Assembly (NCBI GenBank): GCA_036937835.1
Contig: CM072879.1
Location: 11,768,001 to 11,832,000, forward strand
DNA: 64,000 nt
Reading direction: 5' to 3'
DNA from: Pampus argenteus
Lineage: Eukaryota > Chordata > Actinopteri > Scombriformes > Stromateidae
Shown here: positions 25,001-36,770 of the stretch, piece by piece
Layout of the letters: each line of letters opens with the position of its first letter
Position numbering within the stretch: the first letter of the stretch is position 1
Made by a program: the position numbers and the translations under genes
The notes under the pieces: model-generated
What the model was told of the DNA's origin: nothing
The model's input: only the letters and a program-made list of their open reading frames with translations
The model's database searches: none

Positions 25001-28000
25001 TCATTGAGGGTCAAGGTTTCATGAATTTTAACTCTAATAGACAAACAACACGTACCATGTGCTCGGAGAAGGGCCTCAGCAGTAAAGAGAGGAGCTTGCA
25101 GCATGTCTGCAGTCTCCACGATCAGCATATCTTTCAGTCTGCGTAGGTCCTGAAGCTTCAGTCCCTCGTAAGGCTGAAAGGACAGGGTGGGAGGTCAAGA
25201 GAGGTCAAAAGAAGAAATGTGTGAGATAGAGATTATATTTAAGGAAGTGAAAAAAATTTTTTTTTAAAGAGTGAGTGAGAAAAGCGAGAAGGACAAGGAT
25301 TGTGGGGCAGTCAGGGTGGTGGTGGATCAAATCAATCAGATCAAATATATGCATGGTTTTGGCTACAGGAAGGAAGATCAAACTGTTATCAGCCGGTGCA
25401 GCCAGAGAACTCACTCTGTAAATACAACCATGACAACAGGAGATATGTATGTGCATATGTATACTCATAGTACTATAATTAATCAGAGTAAGTTGTGGCC
25501 TACGAAGTGAGAACTTTGAAGGTGAGTGGTAAGAATTTAGAAATGTAGTGGTGACGGGCAAGTCAATGGTTTGCACGGAAAAACAGGGAGCTATTCAATG
25601 CAGAAGTACGAAATGTAATCTGCTCCGTTTGTGCACTAATGCAGCCACAGGTTATACATGAAGGTTATACATATAGCCACACTAAAAGGGTTTTGACTAG
25701 CAACCATTCAGGTTAATTTATGTGTTGACTTCGGTTATTTAAACTCATAACTCATGTAATCATTTTGCATCTTTTCAGGAATTTAGAAATATTGTCTGAG
25801 TTAGTGTAGGAGTGTTTTCAGGACTCGCTACAATCCACCTTAACTTTTTTTTTAGCTTTACTAGAATAGTCTTGTGTTAACTGTAGATCTTTAACACTAT
25901 TTCCTCTGAAAAAAGCAAGCTGCTACATTGCACAAAAGACTTACTATGATAAGCATTAACTTTAACAACTTCAAAATATCAGGGATAACATAAAAAAGCC
26001 CCAATATTCATTTCCTTGATGTGAAGAGAGCAAAGATGACAGAGTCATTGTGACATGGTGACATTGTATTGTATTACCAACAAACCAATAGATATCTAAA
26101 TTATCATTTAACTTTAAGTAAGTGTAATAGCAAAAACTAAATCCAGAAACTTACACACAGTTAATAGGGAATACAATGAATGTTTTTAGGCTGCTCATCT
26201 TTTCTGTATGGATTAATGACTTAATAAAGACCCATGACTGCAAAATGCATGATAATAATACCGATTTAAAATATACAGCCAGCAGGAAACCCCAGATCTC
26301 ATAACTGTGGTCTCACCTCCTTGTACTGTAGCAGGTTGGTTTCACCATGTGCGTCTGTGTTTGACTGCTGAGCTGAAGAAGAGGAGAAAACCATCTGTGA
26401 CTCCAGGCTGAGGGCCAGCTCAGTGTGGTGATGCCGCTCAGCATGATCACATGGCGTCAGCTTGTCCTCATCCTCCACAAAAAGGTCCGCCTCGCTCTGG
26501 ATTAGCAGCTAGAGGGAGAGATGAGGAGAGAGGAATGGGAGAACAAAGAGGGAACAGAGAAAAGAGGAGAGGAACAAGAAAATGAAGGCACTTGCAACAA
26601 AAGAAAACAAAGCAGCCAAGAGGTGAGAGCAAATGGAGCAGACAAAGAAAACAGCAAGGGTGAACAGGAGAGAGGGGGTGGTCAAAGATGAAATGATAAA
26701 AAACAGAAGAAATGGGAGAAGAAAGTAGTAGCGGGTGACACAAGGAAAAGGGAGAAAAGAAAGAATAAGAACATGGAGAAGAAAGTTAAAAAATGGAAAG
26801 GGGGAGAGTGAAAAAGCAAAAAAGGAGGTTTAGTAAAATGAAGAAAGGTTAAGAAGTTTACATTCATTAAGTTCTTTAAAAACAAGGGATCAGATAATAA
26901 CAAAAGACACAGCCGATGCGCTTGATGCAGGGATAGGCATAATACAGATTTTACTTGTTGTATATGAGTTTCAGAGTTTCTCTCACCTCCACGCAGCTCT
27001 TCATGCCTGCAGCAGCAGCGTAGTGCAGACAGGTGCTGTGGTGGTTATCAGTGGCATTGACATTGGCCTTCTCATACTGGCCTCCCTCTAGCCTGGCCCC
27101 CGTCCAGCTCAGGATCATCTGGCAGTGAGAACACATATGCAACATTATTTGTATGTCAACAGTAATGACTTTTTATAGTAAGCATTAACTCTAAATTACC
27201 TGCAGGCAGTCCGCACGGCGTTGCTCATCCCTCTGGGGTCGGGCCAGTCGTGGTGATAGCGCCCCCTCTGGCAGCAGTAAGATTTGTGGGCCTTGGCACA
27301 GCACATGGAGGCACGTCTCATTGTGCACATTACGCTTGTTAGGGTTCCCCTCTTTATTGAACAAGAAGGCCCTATCGAACCGAGATAGAAAGGGAGGGGG
27401 ATGAGTAAAACAAAGGGGAAAAGAGTTCAGAGGAGATCAGAAATGAAATGGACAGAGAAACAGAAAGACGCACAGCATAAGGTAAAAGAAAAGTGAAAGA
27501 GAAAAGTGAAGCACACTTAAGAGAGTCAGAGGTGTGGAGGAAAATGAAGGGGTGAGTGGAGAAGACAGGAGGGTGAAGGGTGGCAGTGAGATGGATTGTG
27601 AAATAAATGCAAGCGTGGTGGTTAAGAAGAAAGGTAGAGAGAGGGAGGAGAACAAAAATGGCAGAATATTGACTATTTCTGTTTAACATCTCTGGGAAAA
27701 TGGACATGCTGGCTGGCATGCTGGCTGGCTGGCGCGCACACGCACACACACAATGATGGATGTGCCAGTTGCGTTGCGGGCTCTGTTTAGCAAATAGTTT
27801 TTCTCTGCTTTCTGTCTGTCAAAACCTCCATTTACTGATTAGCTTTCATTCCACTCCTTTACTTGGATCCATTTACCATGCAGCTGCATGTTAAACCAGT
27901 AAGAAAAGCCTGATTCTTTTGATCAGGTAAAGCATGAATACATATGAATCAACCTTCTTTGTAATGCAAATTCAGCAAAAAAAAAAAAAAAAAAAAAGGA

Positions 28001-29020
28001 TAAAAATACTGGGATTTCCACTTGTTGAAAAATGTTGTAAATCCTCTCCTCCTCTGCTCCCTCTGTAATTTGGACATAGCCGTGGCCACTATTGAATTAA
28101 CGTTTAAGTGTTTCCTTGTTGTGCAGCCATTCAACATATGCATCCACATGCTGTCCTGTTCTTCCACTTCTGCCCTTTTTATCCTGTCAGCCAGGAGCCC
28201 CTGAAGCCTCCCACTAATGACACCGTACTGCCAATTCACCCACAAAACAAAAGAAAATCTATTGTTCACAATGAGCAACCAAGCAACAATTGTTATTCAC
28301 ATATTTCTAAGACTATGTGCTCTCTTGTTATGGGGGAAGGATTACACTTCCTGAACTACACCAATTTTTCCAGTAATAGGTCTTATTTGTAAATTTTACC
28401 CCAGCACATGACAGACACATAGAAATAAAGGGAATAAAAGTGAAGTAGCTATATGTTAAAAATAATCTGAAAAAACAGAAACTACCAGCCCACGCCTGTC
28501 TCTCTCAGTCTTTATTTTGTCTGAGATTTCTCGTCTATCTGCTCACCTCTGTCCAACGGAGCTCTTGGAACAAAGACGCATTTCCTCTGATACTCATCAA
28601 GAGCAGAGCGCTGCATTCAGCACGCCTCTCTGGCCCATTATAGGTTAGTAGGAAGGGACACAAATAGCACAACAATTGATTCACTGTTATATTCATAGAC
28701 TCGGACATGTTAAGTATTTGTCGAGTCACATTTTCCCCCCTCAAAACACACAAGCACGTGCGCACACATGCAGATGCACAGATAATTGACTAGCCTTACA
28801 AAACGGCTTCCTCTGACCCCCCCCCCCCTGTAATCATGGAAAGAAAGGGCAAGAGAGAAAAAGAGTGCGAGAGGGAGGAGGAGGTGAATCAGCTGTCTTG
28901 GTCATGGCCAGCAGGCTGATTATCCCTGTAGGGGGTAAAACGACACACTGGTGTCTCACTCTCTTTATGTTTTTCAGTTTGACCCTTAGGTTCCTCTAAA
29001 GACGTTATCCAAGGAGGGAG

Positions 29021-29093
<73 letters not shown>

Positions 29094-29966
29094 CCAGTAG
29101 GATCCAAAAACACTGAATCCTGCAACTCCCATGATGCCATTTTCTCAACTTCACATTCCAAGTTTGTAACGCAGGCTTTCTGTTAAAGCCCAACTCCAGA
29201 TAACAGCATTAGAGTTACTTTCTCAGACTTAAGAAAGCTCCATTTAGAGCCAAAAAAGACAGTATACAACTGTTCTCACAGGGTGAGAGGGACTCTTCAT
29301 GATAAATGCTCTGAACATCTTTTTGTTGAGACTCTCACAGGTGTTCATTTAAGAATTTTTGGGGCTAGTTTGCACTTTAGTTAAGCAAATATTATATAGT
29401 GTTGATGAGGGTGAAATAGTGGTTGGTTGCCACTGTTCCTCACTGCTAATGTACTTTTCCTGTGTTTGGCATGTGTCACCATGATATTTTAAATTTACGC
29501 AATTTGACAGTGACTGGCCTTGTTGGACTTTTGTACAGCAAGATGCCTTACTTACTTGAAAACGCAATTATAAAAATGGTGACTCTCAGACATCTATTAA
29601 ACCTGACATAGTGCTAATTGTTATTCAATTTAATATGACTCACTTGCATAACTGCCTTTGTAACTCTACTAGATAACTACTTAACATTATTACAGACTGC
29701 AGCCTCAAAAATGACAAATTAAATCAACAACTCTGTCGTTCTGAACTCAATCCAAACAATAAAACACGGGTGTTTTACCTGAGTAGACGGGTCATGGCGT
29801 GGCGGCAGACGTAGTGCAGTGGTGTGTTGTGCTGGTACTGCTCTCCATACGACGCGTTCGGGTCCAGGCCTTCCCTGAATTGAGGGTTGCCCTCATACAG
29901 CTGCCAGGCCAGGGCCTCATCACCACTCACCAGGGCCTTGCGGAATTTGGTGGCTGTGTTTCCCAT
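19016..29966 (-). CDS. ankib1: Ankyrin repeat and IBR domain protein 1, RBR E3 ubiquitin ligase (19 coding exons, about 1300 aa)
   Basis: RING-between-RING E3 ligase of the Ariadne-like group; it transfers ubiquitin through a RING2 cysteine. Coding exons (minus): 29966-29779, 27371-27200, 27118-26987, 26508-26317, 25173-25056, 24923-24703, 24502-24414, 24316-24172, 23889-23729, 23539-23451, 23310-23180, 23045-22911, 22805-22719, 22625-22559, 22337-22192, 21615-21437, 21284-21233, 20809-20686, 20490-19016. All phases join. Starts MGNTATKF, a likely N-myristoylation signal with a strong Kozak context. Ankyrin repeats fill about residues 40-180, RING1 starts at CGIC (342), the IBR follows, and the catalytic RING2 Cys lies in NEGCNHMQC (about 539). 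A UIM (DDPNILLAIQLSLQES) sits near 826-845. The protein ends EQVHLV like human (1089 aa), but the tail is about 200 residues longer. Confidence 0.95.
20989..21045 (-). other. ankib1: Candidate 57-nt cassette exon of ankib1
   Basis: Between the exons at 21284-21233 and 20809-20686 there is a 19-codon open segment (begins MGSRHSVLGPGD) with an AG acceptor before it and a CAG|GTAACT donor after it. Both flanking junctions are phase 0, so inclusion adds 19 residues without a shift, just before the YADIQYRRRH basic segment. Human ANKIB1 joins the flanking exons directly. The polypyrimidine tract is mediocre. RNA evidence is lacking. Confidence 0.4.
25174..26316 (-). other. ankib1: ankib1 intron, no feature seen
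   Basis: Intron between the coding exons ending at 26317 and beginning at 25173. AT-rich, with no recognised gene, RNA or repeat. Confidence 0.5.
27372..29778 (-). other. ankib1: ankib1 intron between coding exons 1 and 2
   Basis: Contains purine-rich tracts, a poly(A/T) run (about 27975-27997), a C homopolymer run (about 28817-28829) and the TA microsatellite described separately. No gene was recognised. Confidence 0.5.
29023..29090. repeat. (TA)34 microsatellite in ankib1 intron
   Basis: Uninterrupted run of about 34 TA dinucleotides in the intron between the first two coding exons. It is probably highly length-variable. Confidence 0.95.
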
Positions 29967-30105
29967 GGTTTCAAGCTTGCAAAGGGAGCTGTGGCAAATT
30001 CCTGCCTGCCTACACTGTCGCCCTCTTCCTTCTCCTCCTCTTCCTCTCCCCTGTTCACCACCACAGGTCAAAACTTAGAGCAACATGGTTCAGTGTTTTC
30101 CTACC
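29779..30105 (-). other. ankib1: ankib1 exon 2: 5' UTR plus first coding segment
   Basis: A good acceptor (TTACAG at about 30111-30106, minus strand) opens this exon. Coding begins at the ATG 29966-29964. The frame is open upstream to a TTG near 30071 but has no ATG there, so MGNT is kept as the start. Confidence 0.6.
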
Positions 30106-33100
30106 CTGTAAGTACAAGAGAGAGGGGGAGAGATTGATTGGAGGAAAAGGATGATGGAAAGAAGCACAAGAGAAGAGGAAGAAATTAGAATGAGTCGAAA
30201 AAAATGGCTGGTGAAGGTAGGAAAAAGGAGAGAAATATAACAAGTAAAGAAATAGGGAGACAGATGGAACAGGAGAGACAGACAGAGCAGTTCAATCAAT
30301 CAGTCCGTCCATCGATCAGCTGATGTGCTGCAGCAAGGATCTTACCGGAAATAGAGGCAAAAAAGGAGGTACAGAAGAAAGAAGCGAGAAAGAGAGAGAG
30401 ATAATTATAAAGAGGGCAGGCAAGAGGGGAAGGTTAATGATATCCAAGCCATCGATTTTCTTTAGCCAGTTGATGAAAGGCATGGTCAATATTACCACAG
30501 CTGACCACTGCAAGTGCAGTCAGGTTGTGTTTGGGAGGAATTTGCATATATTAGGCCGTTTACATGCTTGTCGGCTACTGGAGAAATGAGAGTCTGAGTG
30601 TGGTAAATTGTGCAGCACTAACACTCTGAATCCAAACCAGTTTTTACGTTGCCTCTAAGACTCTAAAACAAAGAATCACAGCTATGGCTGCTACTGCTGA
30701 GATTACTCTACCAGCAACAACTGATAACACTCCTGAAGATTTCAGTGCCATGACATGAATTTTAATATGACAAGTAAATAATACAACAAGTTGTGCAACA
30801 GTAATAACAATGTAGCGAAAAGGAAGAGATATGGGAAACAAGCAAACACAAACTATTTCTTGTCATACATTGTACATAATCACAGTCTTTATCAATGTGT
30901 TCTGCTTCATTTCCTGCCTCGTCTTTCTCTGACAAGCACACACGCACACCAAGTTTGTCCTGTTTTTAACACACGCACACAGCATTACATCCTGTAATGA
31001 GTGGAGTCTGTATACGAGTGCATGTGTCTGCGTGTGTATTGGGCCGTTGAAGGTATCATTACAGTCTTCATTCTATGGCCATCTGTCTAACCCTCACAAA
31101 GAGCCTCTTTTAGCCCAGCTACAGTTGGCCGCTGGCTGGCCAGGGTCTGGAACATTTGAATAACGTGGCTGGCTGCCTCCCCTCTTCTGCCTCCCATTTC
31201 TATGTGGTGACAGACAGGGACACAGACAGAGAAAACACACTGACAGACAAGAGACATACGGACCGCCTGGAAACTGCTACCACTGGCGAACATTAGCAAA
31301 CATTTTGTAAGTTTTACTCCTGTGATACAGCAGTAAACCAGACCTTCTGTGTGTGCCTGTGTTTGTATATATATATATATCTGGTGGTGGTGGTGGGGGG
31401 GGGTTACTATAGTTAATAGGTCAGTCTGTCTGCTTGGCTCTCTGTTTTGTGCACACTGGTTTACTTCCAGTTCACTTCACTCCTCTGTGTATCTCCGCCA
31501 GTCTCTCTCTGTCTCTCATACTAAATAAGGACAGGGAGTCTGAACATGGAGGAACTTCGGAATTCCAGCGATTGCAAGATCTGCACTTGGCAGTGACAGT
31601 GCAATTATCTACTATTACAAAAGCCCTTTGAGCTAACATGTCATTTAGTGGTCAGGTGGAGCAAGGATAAGGAAGTGTTTCACCTGACCCATTAGCCTTA
31701 ATCCACGCCAGAAACAGCAGTGTGCTTGTGAAATTGTGTTTGAAAATGAACACTTGAGTCAACACTGGTAGCACAGGTCTATACAGAACAGGAACAGTGT
31801 ACATGTGGTCTTTTCTGCTTTAGGCAATGTGATAATCCCGATTTAATGACTCATGAGCTCAAGAATCCAAAAAAAACATGAAAGATATCTGGAATTCATG
31901 TCTGATGAGTTTCTGTTCACAAGAACTGAGGTCAAGGCACTGGTCGTGGATTTATGGGAAACCCAGCTTGCACGACACACATTGAGATAAAATAATCTTC
32001 CCCCAATATTACTATTCATGACAATATTTTGGGTGTAATGTTCATGGTGCTCTACCAAAGAAATATTATATTAGTCTGACTGGATTACACAATTAAATAT
32101 AATAATTTGCAACTATAAATAATTTTTAGGCAAAAATGACACATTCTCTGGTTATAGCTTATCCAGTGTGATGATGTGGTGTTTTTTCTGTGGTTGATAT
32201 CATTGAACATCTTTGTGTTTGAGCCTGTTGGTCACAACGTTTTATTTAAGACATCATCTTTGGCTCCAGGTAATTGTGCTGACCGGTTATTTTCTGATAT
32301 CTTGCCGACTAAATGAGGATATGTTAATCTAATAATTTTTGTCTTCAATATTCAATTACTTAGCTGGTCAATCAAATGTCAGAAATGTCCAAGATGAGGC
32401 CTTTAAAACTCTTGTTCTGTCTGACCAATAGTAGTTTGCAGTAATATAAAAGAGAAAATCTGAAAAATACTCTCATACACACTAAAATCAGAGTAATAAC
32501 CATTACTTGTAGCCTTACCAGGAGCACTCTCTGTCATATTACATCTTGATATCATGCTGACATGTATTTCAGCTCTCAGTGATCAGTTGTATGAACCCAA
32601 CTATGATCAACAAGCTAATGACTGCTTGTTGCTGAAAGAAACCCAAACAACAACAGAGCATTTCAACCTCTATTTATCATCAGAGTTTCCAAACCTTGCT
32701 GCCAGCTGATAAACATCAAAATCAAACATTTCAGTCAAACTACATGTGGGTCATTTCTTCTGTAGGACAAAGTCTTGTTGCCAAGAGAGACATAAAACTT
32801 ATGTGAGTGAGTGAAAGTCAGGAAAGAGCTGCATAATGAGGTACAGCCCAACTTAAGTAGCGGTTCGTCATTTACCAAAATTAGCTAGGCCATCGTGTAT
32901 CATCTAAATATTCAGGTCAGACCTCGTGTGGTTATTTCTGAAGAAGTGTGTCAGCATGAAATGGAGCACAAAACAAACAGCAGTCGACTTCTCTCTGTAT
33001 GTTTCTGTCCATGCGGCCCCACAGTTAAAGCTCCTTTGTTTAACACACTGAGAGCCTGTGTGAATTACTAACCCCACTGGAAACACAGTGTTTGTGTCGG

Positions 33101-33310
33101 CTATCTGAAACGTTACCGATAAAACGCGTTACCTTGAGTGCTAACGTGTTGCCCTAGCTGTGACGGCGCCGTGGGAAAACACCCAAAGCAGTCTACCTTC
33201 CTGCCGTTCCCGAAGCTAGCTCTCTCTTGTTAGGTTAGCGCGGTGTGTTAGCCTCAACTACCTTCCCCTACAGCAGCACAACATCCAGTATCTCTGCGGT
33301 TTATACTTAC
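30106..33310 (-). other. ankib1: ankib1 first intron
   Basis: 3.2-kb intron separating the non-coding first exon from the exon with the start codon. Purine-rich tracts occur at 30110-30430, and an AT run with GGT repeats at about 31366-31410. Nothing else was recognised. Confidence 0.5.
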
Positions 33311-33550
33311 ACTATTGTCTCACTTGGTCGCTAGTTTCACGTTCGGAAACTTCCGTAAATCAAGGGCCATTATCTCATCACTGTCATTCGCAACCCCGGC
33401 TGCTTTTCCGCTGGACCATCCTCTCTGCCACCGGACCCGGTGGGGACAACGACAGTGCAGCTGGGAGCGGAGGGGCGAGACTGACCGGAACGCCTCAGTA
33501 TGTTGTTGTTGCTGCCAGAGAGGGAAGCGCACTGCGCATGCCCAGTGCCA
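33311..33550 (-). promoter_or_regulatory. ankib1: ankib1 non-coding first exon and CpG-rich promoter
   Basis: A strong donor on the minus strand (AGT|GTAAGT, exon end at 33311) closes a GC- and CpG-rich exon. Upstream lies an NRF1-like TGCGCATGCCC at 33533-33543. CpG-rich sequence continues downstream to about 33110 with several TAACG/GTTAGC motifs. The transcription start is inferred near 33.5 kb. Confidence 0.5.
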
Positions 33551-33683
33551 ACTGTCACATAGAGAACTTTCACCTGATTGGCTGTCTGGATTCCATGGTT
33601 TTTAGCACAACTGCTTTCTTTTTGTAGGCTTTAACTGTATTTTAGTTGCTATAACAACAAGTAAGTTAGTTTAATATTAATAT

Positions 33684-33778
33684 ATATGATATGATATGAT
33701 ATGATATGATATGATATGATATGATATGATATGATATGATATGATATGATATGATATGATATGATATGATATGATATG
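33684..33778. repeat. (ATATG)19 pentanucleotide microsatellite
   Basis: About 19 near-perfect copies of a five-base unit, roughly 140 bp upstream of the inferred ankib1 promoter. Confidence 0.95.
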
Positions 33779-33779
33779 G

Positions 33780-34178
33780 AATAAAGAACTTAGGAGATAA
33801 AACATACACATTTATTTGTGATTTAAGGTTTTCAAAAGTTGCAATCTAACAAGAAAAATACATTACAAGTAAATATTTTGAATATGATTTTGTGTCTGAT
33901 GTGTTTTTTCACAAAAAAGTTCAGTTATCTTGTTAAAACCCTGACAGTTTCATAACTCATTTCAAAGAGTGATTTAAATCGTTATCTCATAAATATGGTG
34001 GAGTTAAAAGTACAATATTTGCTTCTGACACACAGAGGAGTAGAAAGTAGCATTAAAATGGAAATGCTATAGTTATATGTACAAGTACAGAAGTTGATTA
34101 GTCCTTCATACTCTGAAATTAAATAATCTTTGCCACAAAAACAACAAAAAGACAAAAGAAAAAAAAGGGTACAAAAAA
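33780..34178. other. Spacer between ankib1 promoter and RTP gene 3' end
   Basis: AT-rich, without recognised features. It probably includes the end of the RTP-family 3' UTR. Confidence 0.4.
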
Positions 34179-34240
34179 TACAAATTGATATATTTACTGA
34201 TACAAATTGATATATTTACTGATACAAATTGATATATTTA
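34179..34240. repeat. 22-bp tandem repeat, about 2.8 copies
   Basis: Three head-to-tail copies (the last partial) at 34179-34200, 34201-34222 and 34223-34240, beginning TACAAATTGATAT. The array lies 20 bp downstream of the RTP-family stop codon, so in its 3' UTR. Confidence 0.9.
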
Positions 34241-34259
34241 CACCCCCACCATCACACTT

Positions 34260-35663
34260 CTACTCATCCTGGCAACAAATACCCATACGGCAGGCCTCAC
34301 ACAGGGCCTTCTCATGGGGTTTGGTCCACACCTTGGTTGAGCACGCTGAGGAGCCATCATTATCATCATCATCATCATCCTCTCCATAGCAATTCTTACG
34401 GATTTTGCCAAACAGCCTGAGCAAGGCATGTTGCACCTCTTTCTTGGTAAAACCTGGGAGGTCAAACTCATCATCTTGGCAACGGCGACAGGCCTGTCCA
34501 AAGGGCCGGATGATCACGGTCCCCCGCCCCTGTCCAGGTTCGCTCCTCAGCCGGTATCGGAACAACACCACCACCCGTGCTGAGGGCCAGGTCTTGTGGC
34601 AGGATCCACATTTGAAACTGAAAAGGAGACATAATATATACTGTCATATGTCATCAAAACGTAATCTTCAAATATCTACATTTATGTACAAGTCAAAGAC
34701 TTTCCCTTGAATGAGTAAGTGTGTTTGGTTTGGCTATATATAATTTAACTACTGTCACAACATTGTTACATAAATATTCCAATTCTTTGTTTTGCATAAA
34801 AAAATATAATAATAATGAATAATAAAGGTAGATAATAGATATATATGGATAAAAATGGGCCTAATAATGGTTACAATAGTATAATAATGGGCAGTATAAC
34901 TTGTGAGGATGCAGTACCATGTTTTTCCACACAATGACACTGTTTTATAATCTGTTCTAACACAATCATTTCATCATATGACCTGACAAGAAGTTACCAC
35001 AGAAACGGAGGAGGAGTCAGATGAGCCACAACAAAACAATTGTATATTCGGCCTAGGACATTGTTAGAAAAATGGAAAATACTTGATTATGTAATTTTTT
35101 TTGGACTATTACTGTATATTAAGTTTATTAAGTATACTAAGTTTTATATCTTGATACTTAAGAATACTCAGTGAAACAATACTTACTGTCCATATGCGCA
35201 GTGGCAATAGACTTTCCAGCCTCTTCTCTTCTCCTCCCTGGTGATTGTGTCTGTCTGTCTGTAGTTGAAGCTGAGAGACCACTGGTCTCCATAGTCCAGC
35301 TCATTGTCATCATACAGCAGTTCCTCAAAGGTGTCTCTCCACAAGGCAGGAATCCAGTCTGCACAAGTGGAAACATACAGTAAATCCAAGTGGTAGTTTA
35401 ACAGTCAACAAAATATAGGTCTCAAAACATTAAAATGTACAAGCACTGGTCCCTTTGAGGCAAATGACCAAACTCTCAGCAAAAAAATAAAGAAAACTGT
35501 AAGAAAAGCCACAAATATGTGGGAAAATAAAGGCTGAAAATATTGCAGTTTGCACCGATTCAGGAAGTCTCTTATTAGATGCTGCGTCAAACACAAAGAA
35601 GGATATTAATCAAAAAAACAACAACACAAAAACGAAAGAAGTGTTACCTGTGGATCTGCTCAT
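34260..35663 (-). CDS. Receptor-transporting protein family member with 3CxxC zinc finger (3 exons, 181 aa)
   Basis: Mammalian RTPs help chemosensory receptors reach the cell surface, and some members are interferon-induced antiviral factors (family knowledge). Exons on the minus strand: 35663-35648, 35358-35187 and 34617-34260; phases close to 181 residues. N-terminal DWIPALWRDTFEELL and GWKVYCHCAYGHFKC resemble RTP1-4. The three CxxC pairs are CGSC (66-69), CRRC (106-109) and CEAC (169-172), with extra Cys at 57, 59 and 139. A run of six Asp follows CYGE at about 143-148. The protein ends CCQDE nine residues after the last CxxC pair, with no C-terminal membrane anchor. Fish annotations often name such genes rtp3; I cannot fix the paralogue, so the symbol is left empty. 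Confidence 0.88.
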
Positions 35664-35817
35664 GGTGGTTGATGATCAGATATTTTCTGTTTTAAAAAAG
35701 AAAAACAGCAGTTTTCTGGTCCGCTAGTTAAGCTTCTGGTAGATGAAACGATGAAAAGTGTTCTGACTGTGGCTCAGCTGAGAGCTTCTATTTGTTATGT
35801 GAAGCAGCTGCTACTCT

Positions 35818-35852
35818 GGAAAACGAAACTTAACATCATACTTTCATTTTCC
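35818..35852 (-). promoter_or_regulatory. Two ISRE/IRF-like elements upstream of the RTP gene
   Basis: On the minus strand, AGTTTCGTTTTCC (35830-35818) fits the ISRE consensus AGTTTCNNTTTC. About 11 bp away, GAAAATGAAA (35851-35842) fits the IRF element GAAANNGAAA in the opposite orientation. Both lie 155-190 bp upstream of the start codon. IRF/ISGF3 binding is inference from the motifs, supported by known interferon induction of RTP genes. Confidence 0.65.
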
Positions 35853-36594
35853 TCCTTGTTCAAGGTGTTGAAGGGAGAGGGAAATCAACACATCATCAGT
35901 GCATCACAGAGATTAATTGTAAGGGGATTTCTGGCATCTTTATTATTATTTCTCATATAAATCAATATTAGAATTGAAATATTTAAAGTGTGAAAAGAAA
36001 TACAAAACTTTATTTTAACCATAAAAAAAGCAGCTCATTTGATCTTTCTGGTCTTACCATAGCACATTATTAATCATTTATCTTAATTTCGTTAAGCAAC
36101 ATTTTTCATGCTTGTATGATGAAGAGAGTGCAGTTATTGTACTTATTAATGTACATTTTTTTGGTTTGTTTCATTTACAGTAACATTATTGCAAGTATGA
36201 CGCAAGTGATTACAATTTTAAGTCAACGTCCTTCAGTTTAGTCCAGTTCAGGTCAGTAGGGGGTAGTATAAGGCAGCTGGTTGTTTCACACAGGCTGAAC
36301 GCTTCTGCCAGTTTCGTTGCAATGCAATTTAACACAAGGGTGGCATCTTTTAGTGTACAGTGGAAACAAATATTTCAAGGTGGACAATGAGTCCTGGATC
36401 AACTTTTCATGGCTATGTTTATTACAAAAAAATAAATCTACTTTCGATATCCCAGTATTTGATGTACGCCGAGTCTGAGAAACTGAGGAGAAGCTGTTAT
36501 CCAGATGACCTAATGACCATCGTTAGGATGACCCTAATCAATGAAGACTTTAATATGTTTTTCCCAATGTACTTGATCCCTGTACTGCACAGTG

Positions 36595-36770
36595 TTCTAT
36601 ATAAGTCTATCTTAAAACAATAGTCAGGTGCTCAGATGACTATTTCAGAAGACCATCTCTTTCTGTGGTCGTTTGTCCTATTCAAACTGTCTCATTAAGA
36701 GATCTCATTCAAATGCACTTACAATATAATTAATGGGGAACAACAATGTGTGTCTTGACAGACAGTATTT
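36595..36770 (+). repeat. Copy of a dispersed teleost repeat
   Basis: Contains TCTTAAAACAATAGTCAGGT, then AGATCTCATTCAAATGCAC and ATTAATGGGGAACAA. These blocks occur in the same order and orientation as in the copy near 44.5 kb. The family is one I recognise as widespread in percomorph sequence; it is non-coding and probably a MITE or SINE. Confidence 0.6.

Noticed and set aside
28889..29193. Frame coding for a long Tyr-Ile repeat
   Set aside because: It is only the translation of the TA microsatellite.
30030..30071. N-terminal extension of ANKIB1 upstream of MGNT
   Set aside because: The frame is open, but the apparent start is TTG, not ATG. The MGNT start has a good context and matches human.
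36360..36623. 87-codon open frame on plus strand in the intergenic gap
   Set aside because: It runs into the dispersed repeat copy and has no family resemblance or splice partners.
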